Below are positions 1-11,468 of a stretch of 32,149 nucleotides of DNA, piece after piece. The position numbers were made by a program, and so were the translations under genes. Origin of the DNA: Glomus cerebriforme (Eukaryota; Glomeromycota; Glomeromycetes; Glomerales; Glomeraceae); assembly GCA_003550305.1 (NCBI GenBank), contig QKYT01000197.1:82935-115083 (forward strand), in the 5' to 3' direction. The notes beneath the pieces are model-generated. The model made no database searches and was not told where the DNA came from. It was given only the letters and a program-made list of their open reading frames with translations. Position 1 is the first letter of the stretch, and each line of letters begins with the position of its first letter.

Positions 1-35
1 AAATATATATGAATAAACCCATAAAAATTATGCTA

Positions 36-54
36 GCGGCGACGAAGTCGCCGC
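36..54. repeat. GC-rich perfect hairpin in AT-rich DNA
   Basis: The arm GCGGCGAC (36-43) is followed by the 3-base loop GAA and the exact complement GTCGCCGC (47-54). TGC at 31-33 and GCA at 55-57 extend the pairing around a small bulge. It is far more GC-rich than its surroundings. It may be a dispersed hairpin repeat; no function can be read from it. Confidence 0.6.
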
Positions 55-59
55 GCATC

Positions 60-540
60 AGAATCCTCTAGTTAATAAATTTAAATTGTCAGATCGAAAG
101 AATTAATTAATATGAAAATAAATTCAGGTATATTATATAATAAAGATTTAAATTTTTCATCACCGACAGCCTTTAATTTAAATTATGACTTTAGTTAATA
201 TGAAATAATCATGAGTTATTATCAACTTATATGTAATGCATGTGAACAAATGAAAAAAATCATGTAATAAATCATTGATTATAACACATAAAAGTATAAA
301 CTACTTCAAATATAGAAATTTGCATGATGCTTAATTTATTATTGTATCATTATTAATTTTGACTCATTTTTATATTCTTAATATTTTTAAATATATAAAT
401 ACCATATATTTCGTATTAATTTTCAAACCATATTATTCCATACTTTTATTTTCTAGATTAATTTTCATGGTATCTTTAATTATATCATCGTAATTTTGAT
501 TCGTTCTATAATCCTTTAACTATAAAAACTATCCCCTTAT
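60..540. other. AT-rich spacer, no gene seen
   Basis: Stop codons are frequent in all frames and no protein family, RNA gene or strong repeat is recognisable. Copy A of the dispersed element begins at about 541; its upstream edge is not clear here. Confidence 0.6.
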
Positions 541-1695
541 CTTCCTTATACTGTATATAGAACTCTTTCGTATCAGGCAAGGAAAGGCTAGTCGGATAGT
601 CGAGTATCTCCTAACTGGCTGGCTTGGTTTTTTTTTAACTCCCTTTAAACTTCCTCTTTTATCTTCCTTATACTGTATATGAGGTCTTCCTCATTTCAGG
701 CAAGGAAAGCCGGTCAGATAGTTGAGTATCTCCTAACTGGCTGGTTGGTTTAGACTAGAATTCCCTCTTCACTCATTTCACTTAATTCAAAAATCCAGTA
801 ACTCTAAAGATACCATCTATTAGAAAAACCTAAAGAAGATCAAGTTACCAGTTGAAACACTAAAGAAAAGTTGTAAATATTAAAACCTAAAACCTTGCTT
901 TTTCTAAAAAGAAGATTATTAAGATATTATAACAGAAAATGAGGAAACTAAATATATAAAGCAGAAAAAATTGCCCTTTAAACAATAAAGACGAAAAAGA
1001 TCTAAGAATATCACAAATATACAATCTGTGTGATAACAAGAAAGCAACAACTAAAATTGGATAAATGGGTTAATAAAAAATTGATGAAGACAAAAAAATC
1101 ATCGAAATATATCAATGAGAATGAATGAGGAGATGGAAAAAAATGAAAAGGAAAAAGTGTGATCCACCTTTTACAGGATGTGAGCCAATCTCAGCAACTG
1201 GTATTCCTTCATTTCAATCTTTTCTCAGGTGCAACTCCGGTTTATCAGGTAGTAGTAGTCGTGACAACTGTTCTTGGAAAATGAAGAAAATTATGCTGAT
1301 AGAAAATAAGAAAGTGTCAGGACTATTGGGGAATGGGATTACTTATGAAGTGTGAAAAAAAATGAGAATTATTGAGAAACTAATAAATGCAGTAATTAAA
1401 TACAAAAAGCATCCAAAGAACTGGAAAAAGGAACATATATCCAAGAAATAAATGAAAACTAATTTGAAAAACAAAGATGTAATAAGTTAGAAATAGAAAG
1501 AAACAAAATGTAAATTAGAAAAGCAAAGACAATGAAGGAACACAAGAAAAAATTAAAAAATGGAAAAAGTTAATAAAATGATACAAATATGAATATTAAA
1601 CAATGTTGGAGATTGCTAATAGAATTGGATAAGAGTATAAACAATTTAATAAAATTAATTTAGATTTATTAAGATAGAATAGATTAGAGACATTT
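541..1695 (+). repeat. Dispersed element copy A with tandem-dimer head
   Basis: Two head monomers of about 90 bp start at 541 and 663 (period 122 bp). Each runs from CTTCCTTATACTGTATAT through CAGGCAAGGAAAG to CTAACTGGCTGG. After the motif TTTAGACTAGAATTCCCT near 750 comes an A/G-rich body of about 930 bp. It ends with a stretch containing AACAATGTTGGAGATTGCTA and AAGATAGAATAGATTAGAGA. The same head, body and 3' end recur in the same orientation at 30592-31832, and the head recurs inverted at 27960-28317. No intact coding sequence or terminal inverted repeat was found. It may be a non-autonomous element or the decayed relative of a coding element; class unknown. Confidence 0.75.
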
Positions 1696-1699
1696 AGTT

Positions 1700-2289
1700 A
1701 AACTGAAAATTTTATTTCTAATTTTTAAATAATCAAATGAAGAATAAATAATTGCAAAAAAAAAATTATTTACTGTATTAATAAAAAAAAGAGGAAGAAA
1801 AACAATAAAATAAACTTATTAATTTTATTAAATAATTGATTAATTAATTTCTATAATCATTTAGCCAGTTAATTTAATGGATAATCTATACTACTTTATA
1901 AATAATTTTTTTTTATTTCCTTTAATTTTAGATATTACCTTTCTTATAGGATGTAAAGAATTTTCTAAACAGTAAACTGTAGCTGTGTAGCGCAATATTA
2001 TCACTGCAGCCAATCAGTTAAGTTCAAATTAATTTTTCTCAATCTCTCATTCATTTTCCTTTTAAAAATTATGAAGTATATTATATAATGGATGAAATGG
2101 TATTGACATCCTTGTTGTGCAACTTGGGTATTGATTTAATTAATATATATTAATTTGATAATAATCATATAAATCATTTCGATTTGATAATTTGAAACGA
2201 TTTATTTACGATTTATGATCTTTTAGCAATAATTTATTATACTTTAAAATTTTTTTTAGTAAAATTTAACCTCAACTTTTTTGATTTTA
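1700..2289. other. AT-rich spacer, no gene seen
   Basis: Homopolymer-rich AT sequence without a supportable open frame. A slightly GC-richer patch near 1975-2015 was checked on both strands and gave no recognisable gene. Confidence 0.55.
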
Positions 2290-2475
2290 CTATATGTTTA
2301 AAATATACTTTTTATATTTATGATACAATACTGTATGATTATATGTTGCCTTAAATCAATCATCATGAGTTCATGACCAAGCTTATAATGCTTTAAACAT
2401 TGGGCCGGCGTTAAACATCTTATGCACCTCAGCTGATTTGGTTTGAATAAAAGTAATTAGTGTCTGCCAACATTT
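2290..2475 (-). pseudogene. Coding relic with three nonsense codons, family unrecognised
   Basis: Read on the minus strand from 2475, one frame gives a protein-like string containing AEVHKMFNAGPMFKAL, then TAA, AWS, TGA, THDD, TGA, FKATYNHTVLYHKYKKYILN and a terminal TAG. The three internal stops fall in an otherwise continuous frame and fit single C-to-T changes from CAA or CGA codons, so this is probably a decayed exon. It lies just outside the 5' end of the LINE. Whether it belonged to the Crinkler-like gene split by that LINE or to another gene cannot be decided here. I do not recognise the family. Confidence 0.45.
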
Positions 2476-2616
2476 TTAATTTTTTAAATATTTGTGATAA
2501 ATATTTCTGATAAGTTTACAAACTTTATAATCATTATAATCATTATACTCTATCAAATATACCAACTTTGTAACTTTATATATGGAGAAAAATATCTCAG
2601 TGACTAGTGTCATCTC

Positions 2617-3390
2617 CTTAACCTACATGACATTCTTCAATCCTGTCATTCAAAAAATATTCATGTACTTGCTTTAAGTGACACCTGTCTTCCTTCCCAT
2701 AATTCTTCAAAATTCTTTTTGCTTCAATTGCAGCTCATAATTTTCTGTTCTTTCCCAACTCCCCCACCAGACATTTAACTGGATGGTGAACTCCTCGTAC
2801 CAATTCCAATATAGGTGGTGTCAGTTTTCTCACTTCACACACACATCCAGAAATGTGTTAGATGGCATAATTGCATTATTTACCTGGATGTTTACTTTCC
2901 TGGTATTAAGCTTAGACTCGTTAACACATATGTTTCCCCTTATTCCCCTTCCAATAAACCTGATATTCTCTCAGTAATCAATGAACTAAAATCTATTATC
3001 CTGGATGTTTTATGCTCCAACCTTAAAGTAGTACTTATGGGCAATTCGAATTTTGACCCAGATACTATTTCATTTTCTCCGTCTAATACCCTTGACAAGT
3101 TATCCAATTGTTTGAACAATCATCATTTCACAGAATTTCCCACTTGCCACAAATCTACTCCTATCCCCACATATTTTCATGACCCAAAGAATTTTCTTTC
3201 ACCTTGTTCCAGATTGGATCATATTTGGTACAATTGTCCAGATTTGCAGAGTGACATTTGCCAAACTGAAGTTTGGAATACTTGTCGCTCTTTTCATTCT
3301 TCTGACCATTTGATGGTCTTGAATTATCTTTCTCCCAGATTATTTTTAAATACACTCTCAAGCTACTCTCTCCTGACACTTTCAAGCGTG
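2617..3390 (+). pseudogene. LINE AP-endonuclease domain remnant
   Basis: The frame starting near 2617 gives LHDILQSCHSKNIHVLALSD, the usual strand and helix before the catalytic Glu in LINE endonucleases. The core from about 2815 to 3400 then reads VVLMGNSNFDPD, RLDHIWYNCPDL and FHSSDHLMVL. These match the family's GDFN, D-x-W and SDH boxes. The GDFN Asp is replaced by Asn (codon AAT, 3043-3045), so one active-site carboxylate is lost. Two frames must be combined to read the domain. The domain would nick target DNA for target-primed reverse transcription; this copy is very likely inactive. Confidence 0.8.
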
Positions 3391-4169
3391 AGTTGTTTTT
3401 AAACTTCCTGCTGCTGGTAATGATGAATAGACCAAATTCAGTGAAGGTACTGAATCACAATATTTTGATTATTTGTCTCATAATTCTATTAATTCTATAG
3501 AATCCTTGTGGTCCTTAATCAGATGTTGTATTCTTAATGCAACTCATGATTCTCTTCCTAAAAAGAAGGTTTCTAATACCTTTTGCCCCTCTTATCCCCC
3601 AGAAATTGAACATTTATATTTCCAGTTGTCTACTATTTTCCATGTTCTTTATCTTTTTAAAATTCCTGTTCTTCATTCTGATCGAACTTCGTCAAGTAAA
3701 ATTTTTTATTTTTGGTCAGAGTTTTGAAAATATCCATTCCTCTTTTACTTCTGATTCTTTTTTTTCCAATTTTTCCTTGCCCAAAGTTTCAGACTTTTCT
3801 AATTGTTCACATATCCAGACTGTCCTGTTGTCCTTTAAAAAATTTCTTAAATCTTTTCTTAAAGTGAAATTGAACACTTATTATTTGTCTCAAATCGAAG
3901 ATTATTCTAATCATCACATTGAGAATTTTGACTCCAACAAATGCGCTTTCATTTCCTCAGCTTTACAACGTACTAAGTGTTGCATAGTTTTGAACTATGT
4001 CCTAGTTTCCTCTTCAGATAATTCACAATTTTTGCTTAAGACTCTTCTGATATTAAGAATGCTATGGTTGTTCACTTTCAAAATTTTGTCAGACAACCCA
4101 TCTTCCATTATGATGCTCTTTGTACTAATGGCGTTAAAGATATTCTCCTCTGACTAATGTTAATCCTAA

Positions 4170-5110
4170 CATTTATCAATACTTAAATTCTCCTGTTTCT
4201 CAAGATGAATTTAATTCTATTCTCTCCCACCTTCCTACAGGTAAAGCCACAGATTCTTCTGGCATTACATATGAAATGCTTATAAACTGCGGCTTCTCAT
4301 TGAAATCCTCCATGCAATCGCTAATGTCCTTGTGCCTGGAACAAGTATTATCCCCTCAGACTAGCATAAGGCTGTGGTATATCCTATCTCCAAACCTCAA
4401 GATTGGGAATCTAAGCTTCCCAACACCCATCCTATTACGCTCCTAAAAACTCTTCGTAAGGCTATGGTCAAGATCTTTATGAACCACCTCTCTCATATTC
4501 TGGCCAAGCACAAAGTCCTACAAGGTAATAATTTTGCTGGCCTTCCCAGTTGCTCATGTAAAAATCCTATCTTTACTTTGAACTCTATTATTCACGATAC
4601 TAAAATTTATAACAAACCATTGTGGATACTCTTTCAGAACATTAGTAAAGCTTTTGATTCAATTGATTTGAGAATGCTTAAACTAGCTTTGCTTCATCTC
4701 CATCTTCCTGACCTTAGTATTAATTTCATTCTTACCCTTTTTACCAGTTACTTTAACACCATCATCATCTCTTTTGGTTATACTGATGAATATCATGTTA
4801 ATATCGGTATTAACCAAGGTGAAATTATTTTCCCGCTTCTCTGGATTATTTATCTAGACCCCTCCTTACCAAACTTAATGTTTCGATTCCTGCTCCTTAT
4901 AGAATTGAAATTTCAAAGCTTACTTCGATACATCCACATTCCACCTTTTCTGACTCTGTTTCCTTTTCCAATCTGACGTATATGAATGACTCTACTTTAA
5001 TTTCTTCCTCCTTCGAGGGTTTATCTTACATTCTAAGTATAACAAAAGAATTTTATTATCTTAATAAAATGATGGCAAATCATAAAAAGTATGTTTTAAC
5101 ATCCAATACC
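4170..5110 (+). pseudogene. LINE reverse transcriptase domain remnant
   Basis: About 200 codons are open from 4374 to 4976. They are preceded by a fragment with LPTGKATDSSGITYEML (near 4235) and followed by one starting at 4982. Recognisable pieces are YPISKPQDWE, NTHPITLLKTLRKA, VLQGNNFAGLP, motif A as FQNISKAFDSIDL, GINQGEIIFPLLWIIYLDP (B box) and YMNDSTLISSSFEG (C box). The motif A position usually held by Asp is Asn (AAC, 4638-4640), and the first Asp of the catalytic Asp-Asp pair is Asn (AAT, 4985-4987). The enzyme would copy LINE RNA at the nicked target; this copy should be catalytically dead. Confidence 0.85.
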
Positions 5111-6589
5111 ATTGATTCTCCCTCTCCTATTACTTTCTCTATTACGGCATTTTCTCCAGATTTTTTCTCTTTTAATAGACTTCCTTCTTCAATTATGATT
5201 TTTCCCATTTTACTACACATTTCATTTCAATTTTTAGGTGTTTGGTTTAACCTCTGCCTGAATGTAGCTTTTGTTTATAATCAATTAAAACACGATTATG
5301 CAGTGTTTAATAAAGTTATTTATTTTAAGCATCTTTTTCCAAGCAACTTTCTTATTTACATAATACTATTCTTATTCCCAAATTATTATTTTGAGTACAA
5401 GTTACTTTTGTTTCGCCTACTAAGAGTAATGCTATCATGTCTCCTTTTAAAAGACTTTTTAAAAATAAATTTAGACTCACTTCAATTTTTCCTGATGTGG
5501 CTCTTTTTTTCTCACATTTTAATATTTTTTCTTTACATCCCAAATTATTAAAACAAGCAGAAGTTAACCTTTTTAATGGGTTTAACTCCATTTTTTTCTT
5601 TCCAAAATTCTTTCAATCCGAATGGCTTCTTTACAAGATTCTCCTTGGACTTTCCTTTCTCTCCTATCAATTGCGAACTGGTCAAAATTTCCTAATATTA
5701 AAAGGATTTTCTTTTTAATATTCTACAAAGTCTCAAATTGATAAATTTTTCATTGTCCTATAATTCATCGTCTCCCTTACTTTCCCTGATTTCTGGTAGT
5801 TTTACACCTATACATGACATTTTAAAATTATACCACCTTTCCTGTTTGACTTCTCTTTGTAATAAAAATATTTTATTTTATTCACAAGTACTCTCTTATA
5901 ACAGTATTTACCTGATGAATTGGAAAGAATTTTCATTTAGATACTCTTTCCATTATCATTTCCCTCTCCCACAAATAGTACTCCTTATTGGCTTCTACTA
6001 TTTGCGCTAACCCATTATCTTCTTACCATCTTCATCCAGAATCCATTTTAAATGAATATTTACTTTTGGATATTCTTTACAATACGATTCCATTCAACCA
6101 TCCCAATAAATATTTTAGTTTTCCATGGGTCGTTAATTGGATCCCGTCTCTTTCTAGAACTACTTTTGGCTATGTTTTTAGATTTATTCCAAAATTCCAC
6201 ACTGCTCTAATTGATCATTGGATTCCAATTCCTCCTTCAGAGGTTTCACATACTCCTTTATCACAATTACTTTCTTTGCATCAATGTCCTGGTTGTTCGT
6301 TAAATTCTAATTCACATATTTCTTTATCAGACTCCCAAAAAAAGAAAATAAGATCAATTTATTGTTCACAATCTATCGATCTTACTTATACTATAACCTT
6401 ACATTCTACTTCTAAGTATTGTATAAAAAGTAATGATATGGTTCAGTTTAAATTCTCAATTAAGACTATAGTATCTTAACTTATATCTCTTTACACCAAA
6501 CTCAGCATTTCTCCAAACTTTGACTTGATCTGTCCTTCTTTCTCATCTCTACCATCTCTCATTTCTTCTCATTTTCAAGTTTTTTGACT

Positions 6590-7523
6590 CGAACATTTAC
6601 TATTTTTATATTGATGGCTCTTTCAAAATCATAGATAATTCTCCTCAACTTAGTTGCACTTGGACTCAGTCAACAGATGATGTTTTACTCCTTGCCGGTT
6701 TTGCCCTTCCAATTCTTTATACTTCCAATTCTCCATTGGCTTCTGAAATTGCACCATTACTTCTTTTATACTCCATCATTCCTGATGCTGCTCATCTTCA
6801 CATTTATTCTGATTCTATTTCAGTTATCAATGATGTTAATTCTCTCGTGTCCTATTCCCATATACCTTATTGGAAAAATGCAATTTACATTATCTTTGGT
6901 CACAGTTAGCTCATTTCATTTCACTTAAACATTTGACTTTTTCTTTGCACAAAATTCCATCTCACTCTAATACGTCCTCCACTAATTTTGACTCTTTAGA
7001 GAAAATTTCTTTGGATTTTGACTCTAATTTGCTAGTTACCTTTAGTTATAATGATATTTGAATTAATTTTTCTTTTCATCGTTTATTTTCTCAATTTCTT
7101 CTTTTATGAATTTTTCTAATTTTCTCTCATTATGAAGATTTTCTTCTCTTTCTCTGTTTACTTTATTAATTGATTGGGATTTATCCTGGTCTTTACTTAA
7201 AATTTTTGTTCCTCTTCCCCAATTTTACCTTCTAAAGCACAGGAACGATGTACTATTTACACTCCCTTTTACTACAAACTCCAATTATCGGAACTTCTGA
7301 CTATGGACATTCTTGCCAAATGCTCTCTGAGATACCTCCCTACGGAACTTTTATGTTTCCTATGTAATTCAACTCTGGAATCGCTTTCCCACCTGGCAGT
7401 TTGTTCATCTGATGTCATTATCAATCTGGTTCTGGCCTTCCCACCACTGCCTTTTAATAACTTTCTAATCCTTTTTGATCAGTTCAAATTAAATTTTCTG
7501 GATTCTATTGCTGAATCTTGATC
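6590..7523 (+). pseudogene. LINE RNase H domain and CCHC zinc-knuckle remnant
   Basis: Near 6606 one frame reads YFYIDGSFKI. From about 6730 comes SPLASEIAPLL, then HIYSDSISVINDVNSL near 6810, and from about 6940 LHKIPSHSNTSSTNFDSLEK. These are the four RNase H boxes, and the acidic residues Asp, Glu, Asp and Asp are all still present. The frame at 7303-7521 reads CFLCNSTLESLSHLAVC, a C-x2-C-x8-H-x3-C knuckle of the kind seen after RNase H in Rhizophagus LINEs. At least two frameshifts separate the pieces. Conserved RNase H residues beside mutated RT and endonuclease residues may be chance. Confidence 0.75.
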
Positions 7524-8211
7524 TTGATGCTCTAATTTTGATAAATCTGAATATCCAAAATGCCATGAATTTTTTTCTCTGGATATTTGGTTTCCTATTA
7601 CTATGGCATTCCCAAATTGGCCTTTGTTTATTTTACAAGGCTCTATTCCTCGTTCTCTTTCAGCATTCTTGTCTCAACAAGGATTTTCTGCCACTTTCTC
7701 TCAAAAACTTTTGTATTTAGCTGTAAACACTCTTCAATGAAACTTTTACCATGAAACTTGGTTACCCTATTGTTACCTCATGGCTATGTTGTACCCTGAT
7801 GATGAAGTTCTGATATCACGTGCTCCCGTCAATGCTGTTTGGGCTTCAAAGGATACCATCTCTGGCCTCAACCTATATTCTGAATTTGTTATCTAAATCA
7901 TTTTCATTAGGAACATCCTGGATAAATCTTTTGGGCCAAGTGGTCCCTCTGATGGATCTGACAGTTCAGAGGATTAGGATACAGCTCTCTAACTTATTTT
8001 AAGGGATTGGAGGGAATACTCTTTGGATGGTCAGCCTTTTATATTAGGTTTATCATGTAGGAATTTAGATTAGTTTTTACTTTTTAGATTTTTATTTATG
8101 TAAACTAGATAGGGATGAGATCCATTTATTTTGTTTAGGTTAAATCTTTTATTTTATTTTATATTTATACAAATTGATTTATATCGCTAAATAAAGTAAG
8201 CTGTTAAACAA

Positions 8212-9517
8212 AAAAAAAACATTATCATCATTATCATTATATTCTTCTAATGGACAAACATCAAATTTTTCTCCATTCCATAATATCTTGTGAGCAATAT
8301 ACTCAAATGTGATCCCCAAGAGTGAACTGCCTATGTTTGCTTTAGTTTGTTTAAGAAGTCTTTCTCTTATACATCTTTTAAGTAGTTCAGTACTCAAATG
8401 TTCTGAATCCCAAGCCTGCTTCAGTTTGTATAAAAAGTCTTTCTCTTATACGTCTTCCAAGTAATTCAGTCACTTGTTCCATCACATAATATGTAGCAAA
8501 TTTTAAAATTACTTCCGTATAAGGAATTTTGCCATTTTGATCCAGTTGAAGTTGATTTTTATTATCATTTTTGACTGATTCACATTGATATGAATGATCA
8601 TGTGACTAAATTTGAATCTTTCTATGCAATCTTCACCAATATAATCAAAAATATTCATTTTACAACCTTTAATTGCATCATTAAGCTTTTTTTGGTGAGT
8701 TTCATCATTAGCCTTTTTCAAGACATATTGAGGGATTCCTCCCCATTTTGAAAATAAATTCTTAGCTAATTCCAGGGTTACTCTATCTGCATAGAGTTTT
8801 TTCCTGCAATTTTTGATCTCCTTCCAGCTCCATATTGGCATATACCGTATTATAACTACCCCACTATAATTATCAAAATGTGCATAGTGTTTCCTCCTGG
8901 GTGAACAGATTAGAATTGTTTTAGCATTAACATCCTTAGGTTCCTTGCCATCTACAATATACCAAACAGCTTTGTTGTTCAAATATGTTTTTATTCTAAT
9001 GCTGTTACTAATAAAGGCTCCTTTTCTTCCTTCAAAGACGATCGGAATATTTTCACTATAGTTATCATATACAACAGTTGCATCTTGTAGTGCAAGTTGA
9101 TAAAGTAAATAATATCCAAAAAAGGTTTTTCCAATTCCCGGAGTTCCTGTTATGCGCAGTTTATTTATTGACTCGTCAAAGACAACCCTTAGCAAATCGT
9201 GATAACATTTACGGATTTTCAGAGCAGAAACTGTATATTCTTTTCCCAGAAATCGGGTAGAGTTAGGCAGTCTAAGATAATTTGTATGAGATGCATTCTT
9301 TAAAGATCGCCAAAATTTATTCAATTCTTCTTTATTTTCATCATTTGGCCCTGTATAATAAAATAAATAAATATGGAGTGCAAGGAACGAAATAATAGAG
9401 GGTCATCGCGTTGACTAATTTATTATGACTCACTTACCACTAGCACTGGGTTTAGATTGGAGAAAGATCGGAGTATTTATGAATTATTATTACGCAATTT
9501 TTCGGATGTACAGTTGA
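8212..9517 (-). pseudogene. Crinkler (CRN)-like P-loop protein gene, broken by a LINE and frameshifts
   Basis: The main exon (9350 down to about 8575) encodes KFWRSLKNA, a Walker A ITGTPGIGKTFFGYYLL and a Walker B-like AVWYIVDG, then PRRKHYAHF and the region ending SHMIIHINVN. This matches the NTPase region of Crinkler and RHS-like proteins. An 87-bp intron (9351-9437, GTAAGTG...TATACAG) joins it to a short exon (9438-9517) that resembles the end of the CRN header but has an in-frame stop or frameshift. Downstream, a frameshift near 8570 is followed by PYTEVILKFATYYVMEQV. A segment is then duplicated with a 79-bp period, and SLLGITFEYIAHKILW ends at the LINE poly(A). CRN proteins are nuclear effector-like proteins in oomycetes and fungi. 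This copy should not make an intact product. Confidence 0.75.
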
Positions 9518-9539
9518 CTGTATTTGTCTAAATCAAATT

Positions 9540-11114
9540 TATGTGTATCATATGAAAATATTTTCTGATATTTCCTAATTCTATTTATTATTTCTAAGAA
9601 GGGAATTAATAAATTAAATTCTTGGTAATTTTAGACATTTGATTTGATGTTGGACTTTTTTTTCGTTAACAAGCAAATTTTCTTTATTTTTTTTTATATA
9701 TTTTAGCTTGTAACTATTTTTTTTTTTTTTGGATCCTATGATTAGATCTAAATTTAGTCTGGTCCAAATATCATTTTTAAGTATTTCTGATCGGATTAGT
9801 AAGTAGTAACGTGTGATTTGATCCAATCACAATAAAAAAAATACAATAGTAACTAATATGAGTATTCATTTAATTATTATTATTTTATAAGTTATTTTTT
9901 TTTCAGAATAATTACAATTTTTTTTCGTATTTGATTAAGTGTGGGAAAAATCAATAATTATTCTTACAATTTTTCACTAAATTAACTACCTCATTTGTCA
10001 TTAAACTCCATTTTATGACTTGAAATTATGTTGAAATCACACAAATTATTATTGGATAAGAGAATCTTTTTTCCGATAAAGCCTTACCTGCAGATCGCTT
10101 AATTGTGTACAACTTTCAAAATCTGTATGTTATGCACCAAAATGGGATATAGTCCAATTCTTCTATTGTTCTATGATCATATGATAATTGATTTGTGACA
10201 ATAACACGAATTCAAACTTTTATTCTTTTAACTAATTTTACCTACAGGGATAAAATTTATATGATATATTCCTCAAATATTTCACACGTACAAATTTAAG
10301 TACTGATTCTCATTTACTAGACACATAATAATCTTTAGTTTCTAAGTCTGAACAGCTAGTCAGAACTTAGCAAGTGAATGTAATATAACCTTTATAAGGT
10401 TTCCATAACATTACATTTAAAATTATTTCAAAATTTACTCGAAACTTTGAATGATAATGAATATTATGATATTACTATTGACCTTTATTATGTAAGAGTA
10501 CTTTGCTCCTTACTTATGAAGAATTTTATCAACTAATAAAAGAAAAATAATAGAACTTTGGCATATATTAAATTGCTGAATATTTTACCTGAAACTTTTC
10601 AAATAATGTTAAGGTAGTATAACTGAATTAGAAGTATTATTCTCTATCTTTTTTTTTTATTTATAAATTTTTTTTTTGTTTTAAGTATATTTATGGAGGA
10701 AGACTTTCTTTGAAAAAATATTACTTTAGACGTCATTAATATTTTGATCACTGCAAATGAACTTGGATTTCAGGAATTAATCATTCATTTACAATCCTTT
10801 TCGATTGAAAACAAAAAAAAAAAAATTTGAATGGAACAAAATTTTAATTTGATATATAAAACAAGTTTTGAAAATAATTTTTTCTTGAAATTACTTGCAC
10901 AAAATTAAATTTTTAATTAATTGACTTATTACAATTTCAAGAAAATCCTTGATTACTTTTATTCAATATGATAATTTTCAAATGAATGATGTTTAAGTTT
11001 GGAAAATATGCTTAAATCTGAACTTCCTTCAGTTTCTGTAAATTATGATTATTAACCCTAGCATGCTGAATTTTAATTAATATAAATATAAGAACTCCAT
11101 TTATTGAAAAAGTT
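9540..11114. other. Long AT-rich spacer, no gene seen
   Basis: About 1.6 kb of AT-rich sequence with poly(A)/(T) runs. Both strands were scanned; the few short open frames are low-complexity (Lys/Asn/Ile-rich) and no conserved motif or RNA gene was found. Confidence 0.6.
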
Positions 11115-11285
11115 AAGTCAGTTTGTTACGGTAATTTGAGAATATATAAATTGTATATATAGGAAGAAATACTTTAAAACAAAAATATAATATAAAATTA
11201 TTCATTTTTATTCTTTTTTTATAGCAAATAAATAAATTTAAATGTTATTATGGACATTACGATTTTAAATACATGTTAGTAAATT
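11115..11285. repeat. 3'-flank repeat, copy 1 (downstream of the kinase gene)
   Basis: This segment matches 20793-20998 over its length. Both start AAGTC(A/G)GTTTGTTA, continue through TATAAATTGT(A/G)TATATA and ATTCTTTTTTATAGCAAA, and end with GACATTACGAT followed by TAAA(T/C)AC. It lies just 3' of the minus-strand kinase gene and may be part of its 3' UTR or flank. The two copies differ by many substitutions and length changes in T-runs. Confidence 0.65.
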
Positions 11286-11468
11286 TTTTTTTTTTATTTT
11301 TATCTAGCAGAAAAAAAAATAGGAGAAAGAAATTACAATTATGAATATAATATTCACCCCAGTTTATATTAAAAATGAGGTAAACAATAAAATAATAAAT
11401 AAATGCTATGATAAATAAAAAAATATAAATAGAATTCATTTGATGTTTTGAAAAAAAATTTTACGAAT

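Larger units (their letters stand above)
2585..8211 (+). mobile_element. Decayed LINE (non-LTR) retrotransposon inserted in a Crinkler-like gene
   Basis: Domains follow the order of an endonuclease-RT-RNase H LINE: AP-endonuclease (about 2617-3390), reverse transcriptase (about 4170-5100), a poorly conserved connection (5100-6590), RNase H (6600-7040) and a CCHC knuckle (about 7335-7400). Behind a 3' UTR, GCTGTTAAAC followed by poly(A) closes the element at about 8211. The reading frame is broken many times. No ORF1 is visible upstream of the endonuclease, so the copy is 5'-truncated or belongs to a one-ORF type. At the 3' junction, codons of the minus-strand Crinkler-like gene run directly into the poly(A), placing the insertion in that coding region. 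It is not expected to be mobile. Confidence 0.85.

Noticed and set aside
9614..9826. 70-codon minus-strand frame upstream of the Crinkler relic as its header exon
   Set aside because: The translation is Lys/Asn-rich low complexity without header features, and no splice path to 9517 was convincing.
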